Shown here: positions 9,960-18,370 of the stretch, in pieces
Numbering within the stretch: position 1 is the first letter of the stretch
Layout of the letters: every line of letters begins with the position of its first letter
Assembly (NCBI RefSeq): GCF_007004545.3
Contig: NZ_CP045503.2
Location: 1,582,501-1,646,500 of the forward strand
Reading direction: 5' to 3'
Length of the DNA stretch: 64,000 nt
DNA from: Shewanella eurypsychrophilus
GTDB lineage: Bacteria > Pseudomonadota > Gammaproteobacteria > Enterobacterales > Shewanellaceae
Notes under the pieces: model-generated
What the model was told of the DNA's origin: nothing
Seen by the model: only the letters and a program-made list of their open reading frames with translations
Database searches by the model: none
Position numbers and translations under genes: made by a program

Positions 9960-11177
9960 ATGGAAATGGCAATTGGTATCGGCATGTTTACCCTGGTGGT
10001 GAGTATGCTGGTGATGGTGATTCTATTCGCCAAGAGTAAACTGGTTTCAACCGGTGATGTCAGGATCGGCATCAATGATGACGATGACAAAAGCATCACA
10101 ACGCCTGCGGGAGATAAGCTACTTGGTGCATTAGCCAATAAAAATATCTTTATCCCATCGGCTTGTGGTGGCGGTGGAACCTGCGGCCAGTGCCGCGTAA
10201 CAGTAAAGTCTGGTGGCGGTGATATTTTGCCAACAGAGCGTGACCATATCACTAAAAAAGAGGCCAAAGAGGGCTGTCGTTTAGCTTGTCAGGTGGCGGT
10301 TAAAACCGATATGGAGCTTGAAGTCGAAGAGGAGATTTTCGGCGTTAAGAAGTGGCAATGTGAAGTTATCTCAAACGATAACAAGGCCACCTTCATTAAA
10401 GAGCTATTGCTCAAAATACCCGAAGGCGAAGACGTTAAATTTAAGGCCGGTGGTTACATTCAAGTTGAAGCGCCGGCTCATCAGGTCAACTACAGCGATT
10501 TCGATATTCCAGAAGAATATCGTGGTGACTGGGACAAGTATGACCTGTTTAAGCTGGTGTCTAAAGTCGATGAAGATGTGTTGCGTGCTTACTCTATGGC
10601 TAACTACCCGGACGAGAAAGGCCGCATCATGCTGAATGTACGTATTGCCACGCCACCATCTGAAGGTGTTGCGCCGGGTAAAATGTCATCGTATATCTTT
10701 AATCTTAAAGCCGGTGATATGGTGACCATTTCGGGTCCATTCGGTGAGTTCTTTGTTAAAGAGACCGATGCTGAAATGATATTTATCGGTGGTGGTGCAG
10801 GTATGGCACCGATGCGCTCTCATATCTTTAACCAGCTTAAAGGCGAGCACACTAAGCGTAAGATGAGTTTTTGGTACGGTGCGCGTTCGACCCGCGAAGT
10901 CTTCTATCAGGATGAGTTCGATAAGCTGGCAGAAGAGAATGATAACTTCGTCTGGCATGTAGCACTGTCTGATCCATTGCCTGAAGATAACTGGGAGGGT
11001 TACACCGGCTTTATTCATAACGTGATTTATGAGAACTATCTTAAAAATCACAAGGCGCCGGAAGATTGTGAGTTCTACATGTGTGGCCCTCCAATCATGA
11101 ACACCTCGGTGATCAACATGCTAGAAAGCCTAGGCGTCGAAGAGGAAAACATCCTGCTAGATGACTTCGGTGACTAG
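9960..11177 (+). CDS. nqrF: Na+-translocating NADH:quinone reductase subunit F
   Basis: NADH-oxidising subunit, 405 residues: an amino-terminal membrane anchor (~4-24), a [2Fe-2S] ferredoxin domain with cysteines at about 69, 75, 78 and 110, then an FAD domain (RAYSMANYP) and an NADH domain ([12 protein letters not shown], and CGPPIMN near the end). All cofactor motifs are present. It is the last gene of the nqr operon. An extra copy of its final 26 codons lies 85 bases downstream. Confidence 0.96.
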   Translation: MEMAIGIGMFTLVVSMLVMVILFAKSKLVSTGDVRIGINDDDDKSITTPAGDKLLGALANKNIFIPSACGGGGTCGQCRVTVKSGGGDILPTERDHITKKEAKEGCRLACQVAVKTDMELEVEEEIFGVKKWQCEVISNDNKATFIKELLLKIPEGEDVKFKAGGYIQVEAPAHQVNYSDFDIPEEYRGDWDKYDLFKLVSKVDEDVLRAYSMANYPDEKGRIMLNVRIATPPSEGVAPGKMSSYIFNLKAGDMVTISGPFGEFFVKETDAEMIFIGGGAGMAPMRSHIFNQLKGEHTKRKMSFWYGARSTREVFYQDEFDKLAEENDNFVWHVALSDPLPEDNWEGYTGFIHNVIYENYLKNHKAPEDCEFYMCGPPIMNTSVINMLESLGVEEENILLDDFGD

Positions 11178-11243
11178 TTTTTGTGACTCGTTTTGGGTGA
11201 GTAATAGTGGTGAAGAGTATTCATGATTAGGCTCCACAAATAG

Positions 11244-11343
11244 TGTGGCCCTACTGCAACCCATGAACACCTCGGTGATCAACATGTTGGAAAGCCTAGG
11301 CGTCGAAGAGGAAAACATCCTGCTAGATGACTTTGGTGACTAA
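11244..11343 (+). pseudogene. Duplicated 3' fragment of nqrF
   Basis: After TGTGGCCCT (11244-11252, also found in nqrF at 11082-11090) and ten unrelated bases, 11263-11343 repeats the last 26 codons and stop of nqrF (11097-11177). The encoded residues are identical. The only differences I count are CTA to TTG, TTC to TTT and stop TAG to TAA. No ribosome site precedes it. It is a non-functional remnant, probably left by recombination with another nqrF allele or paralogue. Confidence 0.9.
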
Positions 11344-11368
11344 TAGCTAGTGTTATTAGTAGAAATTG

Positions 11369-11396
11369 AAATGCAGCCTTTTGGCTGCATTTTTGT
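11369..11396 (+). terminator. Terminator after the nqr operon
   Basis: AAATGCAGCC (11369-11378), a TTTT loop and GGCTGCATTT (11383-11392), followed by a T-rich stretch. It lies after the duplicated nqrF end, so it was probably carried with that fragment. Confidence 0.88.
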
Positions 11397-11399
11397 TTT

Positions 11400-11752
11400 G
11401 AGTTTCAAATAAAGTGAGTTATGCCTAAAATATCCACTAGTGAATAAAAAGGAGTAAATTAAGGGGTGAAATTTAGGCTCAAAGGCGTACACTATCGCCT
11501 TTAATATATAGATGAAAGGAGTTATTAAATAACGTGATAATTACGCCGCCTTAGCCCCAGCCCCTCTCTTAGCTTTATTGCTATCAAGCAACACACTCAC
11601 ACTCGCGCTCTATCTTTACTGCACTTTGCAGTGATTACTTGCGCCCAAAATTTATAGCTAAATTTTTCAGAACTCTGGAACGCTTTTGGCTGCCTGATAG
11701 AAAGTCAGACAGTCTAATAAAGTCCGGCTATCTGATGAAAAGTAGAGGTTTA
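11400..11752. other. Intergenic region without a recognisable gene
   Basis: About 350 bases between the nqr terminator and the sulP-type start. Nothing convincing is seen: no ORF with a ribosome site, no clear hairpin. It should hold the promoter of the following transporter gene. Confidence 0.4.
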
Positions 11753-13243
11753 ATGTTTACACAATTTAAAATCGATTGGATGTCCAATATTCGCGGCGAC
11801 CTGCTGTCTGGCATCGTCGTTGCTCTTGCGCTCATTCCCGAGGCGATCGCTTTCTCTTTGATTGCTGGCGTCGACCCTAAGGTCGGTCTGTATGCCTCAT
11901 TTTGTATCTGCGTCATTGTTGCCTTTAGTGGTGGCAGGGCTGGCATGATCTCCGGTGCTACTGGGGCGATGGCCTTGTTGATGGTGACTCTGGTCAGAGA
12001 GCATGGCTTGGAGTATCTATTGGCCGCTTCACTACTTACTGGTGTTATCCAGATAGTGATAGGTTATCTAAAACTGGCTGACTTGATGCGCTTAGTGTCC
12101 CGCTCAGTGATCACTGGCTTTGTGAATGCACTGGCAATACTAATATTGCTCGCTCAGCTTCCAGAGCTGACCCAAGTTAGCTGGCATGTCTATGCCATGA
12201 CCGCTCTGGGACTCGCTATTATCTATCTGTTCCCGATGATCCCTAAAGTTGGCAAGCTGATCCCATCCCCCCTAGTGTGCATCGTGCTGCTGACCGTGAT
12301 TGTTATCTATAGTGAAATGGATATTCGTACTGTGGGTGATATGGGCAATTTGCCAGATTCATTGCCTGTGTTCCTTTGGCCCGATGTGCCTTTGACGCTT
12401 GAGACCTTGTGGATAATCTTACCTTACGCTTTAGCATTAGCTGTAGTTGGATTACTCGAGTCTATGATGACGGCGAGTATTGTCGATGACTTGACCGATA
12501 CCTATAGCGATAAGAGCCGTGAGTGTAAGGGCCAAGGTATTGCCAATATTGGTGCGTCCTTGATGGGCGGAATGGCGGGTTGTGCCATGATTGGTCAATC
12601 TGTTATCAATATCAAGTCTGGCGGACTGGGCAGGCTATCTAGCCTAGCGGCGGGCATCTTCTTGTTGATCATGGTGCTGTTTTTAGACTCGTGGCTAAAA
12701 TTGATCCCCATGGCAGCGCTGGTAGCTGTGATGATTATGGTGGCAGTTAGCACTTTCTCATGGCAATCCATTGCGGACCTTAAGCATCATCCTCTACCGA
12801 CTAATATCGTTATGCTTTCAACTATGTTTGTGGTTGTAATAACTCATAACTTAGCGATTGGGGTATTAGTCGGTGTGGTTTTAGCGTCGCTATTTTATGC
12901 TAATAAGAGTCGTAATATTCTAGCCGTCAGAGATGAGGTGATTGTGGAGGGAGAGCATGTCACACATAGGGTTCATGGGCAGATATTTTTTGCCTCGGCA
13001 GATCATTTTATCGGTTTATTTGAATTTAAGAAGGTGACAGATGCGATCACTCTTGACCTGTCCGACGCCTACTTTTGGGATATTACCGCGGTTGCGGCAC
13101 TGGATAAGGTGATATTCAAATTTAGAAAACTGGGCGTGATAGTTAAGGTGATAGGGATGAATGATCCTAGTGAAAAACTGATCCGAAAGTTCGCGATATA
13201 CGATAACCCTGAACGACAAAAGCAACTCTCTGTGAGCCACTAA
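11753..13243 (+). CDS. SulP-family anion transporter with STAS domain
   Basis: Inner-membrane anion permease of the SulP/SLC26 family, for sulfate, bicarbonate or another small anion. The ATG at 11753 (496 residues) has a good ribosome site (GTAGAGG, about 4 bases away); the frame also opens upstream at TTG 11639, without one. The signature DLLSGIVVALALIPEAIAFSLIAGVDPKVGLYAS is near the amino end, about ten or more membrane segments follow, and the last ~100 residues form a short STAS domain (HGQIFFASADHF ... AITLDLSDAYFWDITAVAALDKV). It stands alone; substrate cannot be read from sequence. Confidence 0.9.
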   Translation: MFTQFKIDWMSNIRGDLLSGIVVALALIPEAIAFSLIAGVDPKVGLYASFCICVIVAFSGGRAGMISGATGAMALLMVTLVREHGLEYLLAASLLTGVIQIVIGYLKLADLMRLVSRSVITGFVNALAILILLAQLPELTQVSWHVYAMTALGLAIIYLFPMIPKVGKLIPSPLVCIVLLTVIVIYSEMDIRTVGDMGNLPDSLPVFLWPDVPLTLETLWIILPYALALAVVGLLESMMTASIVDDLTDTYSDKSRECKGQGIANIGASLMGGMAGCAMIGQSVINIKSGGLGRLSSLAAGIFLLIMVLFLDSWLKLIPMAALVAVMIMVAVSTFSWQSIADLKHHPLPTNIVMLSTMFVVVITHNLAIGVLVGVVLASLFYANKSRNILAVRDEVIVEGEHVTHRVHGQIFFASADHFIGLFEFKKVTDAITLDLSDAYFWDITAVAALDKVIFKFRKLGVIVKVIGMNDPSEKLIRKFAIYDNPERQKQLSVSH

Positions 13244-13304
13244 TTAACTCTTGCTCTGTGTTGTATTGCAGATGAGTTATCGAGCCTAACCTAAGGCTAT
13301 TACA

Positions 13305-13324
13305 GTGCAGCCGCAAGGCTGCAC
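13305..13324. terminator. Hairpin with GCAA tetraloop
   Basis: GTGCAGCC, loop GCAA, GGCTGCAC: a perfect 8-bp stem closed by a GNRA-type loop, between the transporter and a convergent small ORF. No T-run follows on either strand, so it is either a weak terminator or an mRNA-stabilising hairpin. Confidence 0.5.
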
Positions 13325-13353
13325 ATCTATGTATAACCTTTGTTAAAGCAAGC

Positions 13354-13548
13354 TCAGTGGGTCAGTAACGCTTCGATGCCTGTAATACCGAAATATTGTA
13401 CCGAATGTTTTATCACCACCTTCTTGGCTATTAGCTCACCGTCTTTGAATATCTTGACGACTTTCTTGCCGCCTTTGTCATCGGCGTTATATTCAAAATC
13501 ATCATTTAATCTAAGTTCATCGAACTGGCTTTTCATTATCAAATGCAT
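13354..13548 (-). CDS. Small hypothetical protein (64 aa)
   Basis: A 64-residue ORF, hydrophilic and mixed in charge (contains DDFEYNADDKGGKKVVKIFKDGELIAKKVV). It has no signal peptide or membrane segment. CTGGAGTAATT before the ATG gives a credible ribosome site (GGAG, six-base spacing), the main reason for calling it real over the overlapping plus-strand ORF. I do not recognise a family; the sequence would fit a small mixed alpha/beta fold. Confidence 0.55.
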   Translation of the reverse strand: MHLIMKSQFDELRLNDDFEYNADDKGGKKVVKIFKDGELIAKKVVIKHSVQYFGITGIEALLTH

Positions 13549-13896
13549 AATTACTCCAGTGTGAGATTAGTTGTCGATTGTTGTCATTGGCCAAGAAAGT
13601 AAGTACAGCAAGTTGTTCTTGAGAGGCTGTAGCAAAATGGCTTACTGCCTACTCACATTAATAGCATATTATTTAAATGGATTGAGTGTTATCGGTGCGA
13701 AAAACACTTTTAAGTTCCAGTCGTTGAGCGAGTAAAGTCACTCATTTAAGCCCTGACTAATTCGAGGCGTATCACAGAAATTTGACTAATTGTTATCTTT
13801 GTATGCATATTGATTGTCAAGAAGAGTGAATGGGCTTAAAATGAGCTCAAATCTAAAGATGCAAATTATATACACGTTTAGTTCGGAGTGACCTTA
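13549..13896. other. Divergent intergenic region upstream of nnrS-like gene
   Basis: About 350 AT-rich bases between the small minus-strand ORF and the NnrS gene. It contains TTGATTGTCAA near 13810, which resembles FNR half-sites with the wrong spacing (2 bases, not 4), so I do not call a site. No gene is seen. Confidence 0.35.
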
Positions 13897-15108
13897 ATGC
13901 TTAATATTGATGACCCAGCAGAGACTGAAAAAACACCAGCTATATGGCGATTGGCTTTCAGGCCCTTCTTTTTAGGGGGCGCTATATTGGCGGCTCTGTA
14001 TATCCCCCTCTGGCTAGTGACTTGGTTTATGCCTCAGTATAGCCTGTTCCAGAGTGAGTTTTGGAGTAAGGTTGTGCCGCTTTGGTGGCATCCTCATGAG
14101 ATGTTATTTGGCTTCGCCATGGCAATTGTCGCTGGTTTCTTACTCACAGCAGTCAAGAACTGGACCAATCAAGACGGCATGTCAGGGAAAAGTCTAGCGT
14201 TCACCTTCTTCTGTTGGCTTACGGCTCGAGTGTTACTGCTACTGCCTTTCGATATCCCATTATTACTACCGGCACTATTCGACTCGCTCTTCTTAGGGTT
14301 AACCGCACTAAAGCTGTGGACTAGCATCTATAAAGTGAAACAGTGGAATAATATCGGCTTTCCAATCATGATAGCGTTAGCTATGTGTATCAATTTACTG
14401 AGTTATTATGCCCTGAGCGAACGTGATTTTATACTTTCAAATCACATTTGGCAGGCGATGATCTGGTGGATGGCATTGCTGATCACTATTGTCGGTGGTC
14501 GGGTTATTCCTTTCTTTACCGCGATACGCATTAAACAAGATAAGCCTGCGCCCATTATCTGGCTAGAGCGTGCCTTGGTCGCGGTGATGTTACTGCTGGT
14601 GATCCAAGCGATAACTCAGTTTGTTCCATCGACTGTTGAGCAAGGGCTATTGGTGGTTGCCGGTGTATTGCATCTTGTCAGGTGGGGTCGTTGGAATCCG
14701 CATAAGACTCTAAAAGAGCCCATGCTTTGGTCGTTACACATTGGCTACCTGTTATTGCCTGTCACCTTGCTGGCATTAGCCTGGAATATTGATAATCTGA
14801 TGGCTTATCGTAATTTGTTGCATATGTTCGCCATTGGCACCATGGGTGGCATATGTCTCTCTATGATCTCCCGAGTATCTTTGGGTCATACAGGGCGTAA
14901 CATCTATGCAGGGCCTAAGATGTCATTAGCCTTTGCGAGCATTGCTTTAGCTGCGATAACCAGAGCCTTAATGCCGATAGTTATGCCTGAGTATTATCAG
15001 ACCTGGCTGTGGCTCTCCGGCGGTCTTTGGTTTATCGCTTTTGGCATGTTTGTATTGCATTACATACCCGTCCTGTCTCGTCCTCGTGTTGATGGAAGAC
15101 CGGGTTAA
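13897..15108 (+). CDS. nnrS: NnrS family haem-copper membrane protein
   Basis: A multi-spanning inner-membrane protein (403 residues from ATG 13897, about twelve hydrophobic segments) of the NnrS family, linked in denitrifiers and Vibrio to nitric oxide stress. Family landmarks: AFRPFFLGG at the start, the histidine-containing WWHPHEMLFGFAMAIVAGFLLTA, GGRVIPFF, and HMFAIGTMGG...ISRVSLGHTGR near the end. GTG 13888 also opens the frame, but CGGAG sits eight bases before the ATG. It lies directly upstream of nrfA in the same direction, consistent with a role in protection from NO made during nitrite reduction. Confidence 0.9.
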   Translation: MLNIDDPAETEKTPAIWRLAFRPFFLGGAILAALYIPLWLVTWFMPQYSLFQSEFWSKVVPLWWHPHEMLFGFAMAIVAGFLLTAVKNWTNQDGMSGKSLAFTFFCWLTARVLLLLPFDIPLLLPALFDSLFLGLTALKLWTSIYKVKQWNNIGFPIMIALAMCINLLSYYALSERDFILSNHIWQAMIWWMALLITIVGGRVIPFFTAIRIKQDKPAPIIWLERALVAVMLLLVIQAITQFVPSTVEQGLLVVAGVLHLVRWGRWNPHKTLKEPMLWSLHIGYLLLPVTLLALAWNIDNLMAYRNLLHMFAIGTMGGICLSMISRVSLGHTGRNIYAGPKMSLAFASIALAAITRALMPIVMPEYYQTWLWLSGGLWFIAFGMFVLHYIPVLSRPRVDGRPG

Positions 15109-15138
15109 CTCGCTCTTTTAAAAAGATTTATTTATTTC

Positions 15139-15152
15139 TACCTATTTAGGTA
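15139..15152. promoter_or_regulatory. Palindromic operator candidate upstream of nrfA
   Basis: TACCTATTTAGGTA has 6-bp inverted arms (TACCTA / TAGGTA) around two bases, about 100 bases before the nrfA ATG. Its halves resemble NarL/NarP heptamers (TACYNMT), but the spacing is shorter than the usual 7-2-7, so binding by NarP is only a guess. Confidence 0.35.
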
Positions 15153-15160
15153 TAAATTGT

Positions 15161-15200
15161 AGCGCGGGTTAACATTTTTAACCGGCGCTCGAATCTTCTT
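15161..15200 (+). terminator. Hairpin with T-rich tail after nnrS
   Basis: AGCGCGGGTTAA (15161-15172) pairs with TTAACCGGCGCT (15178-15189), with one G-G mismatch, followed by CTTCTTTTCTTCC. Probably ends the nnrS transcript, or partly isolates nrfA from it. Confidence 0.55.
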
Positions 15201-15255
15201 TTCTTCCTTTCATCTAAACTAGTGTTAGTAATAAAACTTTAGGTATTTCAATCTT

Positions 15256-16638
15256 ATGATAAGACGGCTTTCTCGTACTTCATTAAGCGTGACCCTCTTG
15301 ATGAGCGTTATGTTCTCAGGTCAATCTTTGGCTGGTACTGAAATCGATTCGGTGCAGTCAGCAGATAAGGCTCAGTTTCCGGCTCAGTACGACAGTTGGG
15401 CAGCCACTGAGGAACAAGTTGAGCGCGAAGATATGCTCGCCAATTATCCGGCCAATATTATTTTATGGGCAGGGTCTTCATTTGCTAAGGAATACCACAG
15501 CCCAAGAGGTCATCAGTTTGCGGTAGCCGATGTGACTCATACTTTGAGAACCGGTGTGACGCCTGAAGCGGGAACCAAAGGGTTATCGGCCAGTTGCTGG
15601 ACCTGTAAAACCCCAGATGCACCGCGTTTAATGAATGAGCTTAGCGTGCAGGGCTTTTCAGGGAAAAACTTCACCGATCTCGGTAGTGAGATTAAGAGCG
15701 TGGTTTATTGCACCGATTGTCATGTTAAAGGCTCTGAAAAGTTAGCCCTGCCAAGACCTCATGCACAAGATGCCATGACTAAGATCCATCTGCCGTTCGA
15801 TAAACAAGATACCAATATGCAAGGCGCTCAGGTCTGTGGCCAGTGTCATGTGAGCTATTATTTTCAACCTGAAAGCAGTAACAAGGTCAACATCCCTTGG
15901 ATATTTGGCAACGATGCCGACAAGATTGAAAAATATTATGACACTCGACGCTTCTATGAGTGGATCCATCCTATCTCAAAGACGCCAATTTTAAAGGCTC
16001 GTCACCCTGAATTTGAGCATTGGAGCCGCAGTAAGCATGCTAAACAAGGGGTCACTTGTATCACTTGTCATATGCCGACTACCACAGATGAAACGGGCAA
16101 AGAGTATACCGACCACAAGGTGGGTAATGCCCTTGAGCAGTTCGATAAAGCCTGTAGCAGTTGTCATCGTAGCAAAAGCAAGATTGAAAATGCATTAGAG
16201 AGAGATAAAAAGGCAATCAATAAGGCTGCCAGACATGTAGAAAATCTCTTAGTAAAGGCGCATTACGAAGCTAAAGCTGCTTGGGTTGCTGGTGCGAGTT
16301 GGCCAATCATGAATGAAGCTATTATGGCTATACGCCATGCTCAGTGGCGTTGGGATTTCGCCATGGCATCACATGGCTTGTATGCTCACAACCCCCAAGA
16401 AGGTAAAGCATTGCTGGCTAAAGCGACGGAGCAGGCGGAACTTGCCCGATCTGAGCTTGCTGAGATCCTCAGCAAGTTAGAGGTTAAGGACGTCTACTAT
16501 CCGGATATCAGCACTAAAGAGAAGGCCCATCAAGCTATTGGGATCTCTGTCGAAGCGTTAACCAAAGAGAAGCAAGCCTTCCTTAAAGAGGAAGTAGAGA
16601 AAAACTGGTCACCGATCACGAAGAGAGGTTACGAGTAG
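15256..16638 (+). CDS. nrfA: Ammonia-forming pentahaem cytochrome c nitrite reductase
   Basis: Periplasmic enzyme reducing nitrite to ammonium with six electrons; 460 residues with a cleavable signal peptide (hydrophobic ~9-25, SLAG). The active-site haem motif with proximal lysine, CWTCK, is at ~114-118. Four CxxCH motifs follow at ~152, 194, 268 and 300 (CTDCH, CGQCH, CITCH, CSSCH), giving the canonical five haems. No nrfBCD or nrfH genes adjoin. This is known in Shewanella, where the tetrahaem quinol dehydrogenase CymA feeds NrfA. It sits behind nnrS in the same orientation, with a separate promoter region. Confidence 0.97.
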   Translation: MIRRLSRTSLSVTLLMSVMFSGQSLAGTEIDSVQSADKAQFPAQYDSWAATEEQVEREDMLANYPANIILWAGSSFAKEYHSPRGHQFAVADVTHTLRTGVTPEAGTKGLSASCWTCKTPDAPRLMNELSVQGFSGKNFTDLGSEIKSVVYCTDCHVKGSEKLALPRPHAQDAMTKIHLPFDKQDTNMQGAQVCGQCHVSYYFQPESSNKVNIPWIFGNDADKIEKYYDTRRFYEWIHPISKTPILKARHPEFEHWSRSKHAKQGVTCITCHMPTTTDETGKEYTDHKVGNALEQFDKACSSCHRSKSKIENALERDKKAINKAARHVENLLVKAHYEAKAAWVAGASWPIMNEAIMAIRHAQWRWDFAMASHGLYAHNPQEGKALLAKATEQAELARSELAEILSKLEVKDVYYPDISTKEKAHQAIGISVEALTKEKQAFLKEEVEKNWSPITKRGYE

Positions 16639-16658
16639 GTTATAGCCTAGGCTACAGG

Positions 16659-16687
16659 GCCGTTCATTAGTAATGAACGGCTTTTTT
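16659..16687 (+). terminator. Terminator after nrfA
   Basis: GCCGTTCATT (16659-16668), three-base loop, AATGAACGGC (16672-16681), then six Ts. Confidence 0.92.
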
Positions 16688-16899
16688 ATGTATAAATAAC
16701 AGGCTTAACAAAGTTAGAACAAGCTGCGCCTTCCTACAAAAATTAATAAAAAATCAATAGATATCATCAATACTCCGTCAATACGACAGTTTCTCTGCTT
16801 CAGTTTGATTACCCTGACCTCCTCTTATCTCTCTTAACACCCGATCCCCTCATTAAGCGCTGCTTGTGACAGCTGGTATTGGTTCAAAGGTATTCAAAG

Positions 16900-18192
16900 A
16901 TGATGAACTCACTCTCTAAGACTCGACTGTATCTAGCCACAGATAGTCTGGATTGGATGATAAACCGCAGTATTAAACAATCTCTGTCACTGCAAGATGC
17001 TGTGCCAATATCTGCAGGGACTGGTTGCGTGCCAAGCAAGCCCATAGAAACCTTATATATTCATATTCCCTTCTGCCACACCTTGTGCCGGTTCTGCTCA
17101 TTTCATAAGGTTAAGTTTCAAGAAACCTTGGCTAGAGAGTATTTTCAGGCGTTGAGGCTGGAGATACGTGAGATCATAGCCAGAGGTTATCGATTTAATC
17201 GTGTGTATATCGGCGGTGGAACCACTACGATCCTCGAAGATGAGCTGATTAAGACCATAGAGCTTATCAAGAGCCTGACGACAATCCGCGAAGTCTCTTG
17301 TGAAAGTGACCCCATCTATTTCAGTGAGGGAAATCCAGAGTTACTGAAAGGCTTAGTGGATCGTATGTCTATCGGAGTACAAAGCTTCGATGATGCCATA
17401 CTCAAAAGCACGGGTAGATTTGAGAAATTTGGTTCAGGTAAGCAGCAGGCGGATTATGTCAGTCGTGCCATCGAGCTGTTCCCAACCGTCAATGTCGACA
17501 TGATGTACGGCTTTAAGGTGCAGACTGCAGAGTCTGTTCACGAAGATCTACTACAGACCATGGCGCTTAACCCCGATCAAATAACCACCTACCCTTTGAC
17601 TATTGGTATCGGTAAGAACCGTAAAAAGGCCGGATGTTTGGCAGGAGATCCCCATGAGTTATGGCCTCAATTTCTAGCCGTTAAGCAGGCATTGACTGAA
17701 CGCTATGTGATGGAATTTCCCTGGACTTTCAGTCGTAACTTTGGTCAACCAGTACAAAATAAGTATGTACTCGACGGCGAAGATTGTCTCGGTGTTGGCT
17801 CTGGTGCCTTTGGTCGATTTGGTGAGCAGTTTCGCATTTCAAGCTTCGACATTGCTGATTACATTAGACTTATCGACCGCGTAAAAACCGCGACTTGTTA
17901 TACTAAGTCCCTAGAGAGTAAGTCATTAATTCAGCATCATTTAATGATTATGATGGGGCACGGACATTTGGATAATCAGGTGTTTAAGGCACATACAGGA
18001 CATTCTCTGTGGCGGGCCTTGCCGCTGGAGATGAGTTTTCTGCTAGCATCCGGGGCGATTGTAAAACGGGGAGATAACTACCAGACTACAGAGCAAGGAC
18101 AATTTATAGCCCTGAAGATGTTTGTCGGCTTCCTGAGTGGCATGGATTATCTCAGAGAACAGGCGAGAGAATTACCACTGACGAGTATTTAG
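16900..18192 (+). CDS. Radical SAM enzyme, HemN/HemW/HutW-like
   Basis: A 430-residue protein from ATG 16900 (the frame opens at TTG 16879, but AAGG and the ATG ATG pair favour 16900 or 16903). The radical SAM cysteine motif CHTLCRFC is at ~59-66, in the context YIHIPFC typical of the coproporphyrinogen-oxidase-like branch, followed by the IGGGTTT glycine motif and SIGVQSFDD. A carboxy-terminal HemW-like winged region is present. This branch includes HemN, the haem chaperone HemW and the anaerobic haem-degrading ChuW/HutW; no haem-uptake genes are nearby to decide. It is convergent with a threonyl-tRNA synthetase paralogue. Confidence 0.75.
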   Translation: MMNSLSKTRLYLATDSLDWMINRSIKQSLSLQDAVPISAGTGCVPSKPIETLYIHIPFCHTLCRFCSFHKVKFQETLAREYFQALRLEIREIIARGYRFNRVYIGGGTTTILEDELIKTIELIKSLTTIREVSCESDPIYFSEGNPELLKGLVDRMSIGVQSFDDAILKSTGRFEKFGSGKQQADYVSRAIELFPTVNVDMMYGFKVQTAESVHEDLLQTMALNPDQITTYPLTIGIGKNRKKAGCLAGDPHELWPQFLAVKQALTERYVMEFPWTFSRNFGQPVQNKYVLDGEDCLGVGSGAFGRFGEQFRISSFDIADYIRLIDRVKTATCYTKSLESKSLIQHHLMIMMGHGHLDNQVFKAHTGHSLWRALPLEMSFLLASGAIVKRGDNYQTTEQGQFIALKMFVGFLSGMDYLREQARELPLTSI

Positions 18193-18274
18193 TCATTAGT
18201 TACTGTGATGATTAAAAGCTGGGGTGGAGAATACAGGGTTAGCGATTTTAAGTGAGGCCCTTGACGTTGAGATG

Positions 18275-18300
18275 ACAGCGGCTCGATATGATGCCGCTGT
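18275..18300. terminator. Hairpin between convergent radical SAM and ThrRS genes
   Basis: ACAGCGGC (18275-18282) pairs with GCCGCTGT (18293-18300) across a ten-base loop. No clear T-run follows, so terminator function is uncertain. Confidence 0.45.
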
Positions 18301-18370
18301 GTGCTTTAGTATTAAGGTTAAAATGCTATCGGGGCTAATAACATTAAAGCCCTGCTGAGTTGTGGTGGTA

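Noticed and set aside
11263..11343. 26-codon ORF as a small gene
   Set aside because: It repeats the end of nqrF, has no ribosome site, and is best explained as a recombination remnant.
13340..13564. Plus-strand 74-codon ORF opposite the small 64-aa gene
   Set aside because: It overlaps the minus-strand ORF almost completely; only the minus-strand one has a good ribosome site and protein-like composition.
13805..13820. TTGATTGTCAA as an FNR site for nnrS
   Set aside because: The half-sites are separated by 2 bases, not the 4 required for an FNR dimer.
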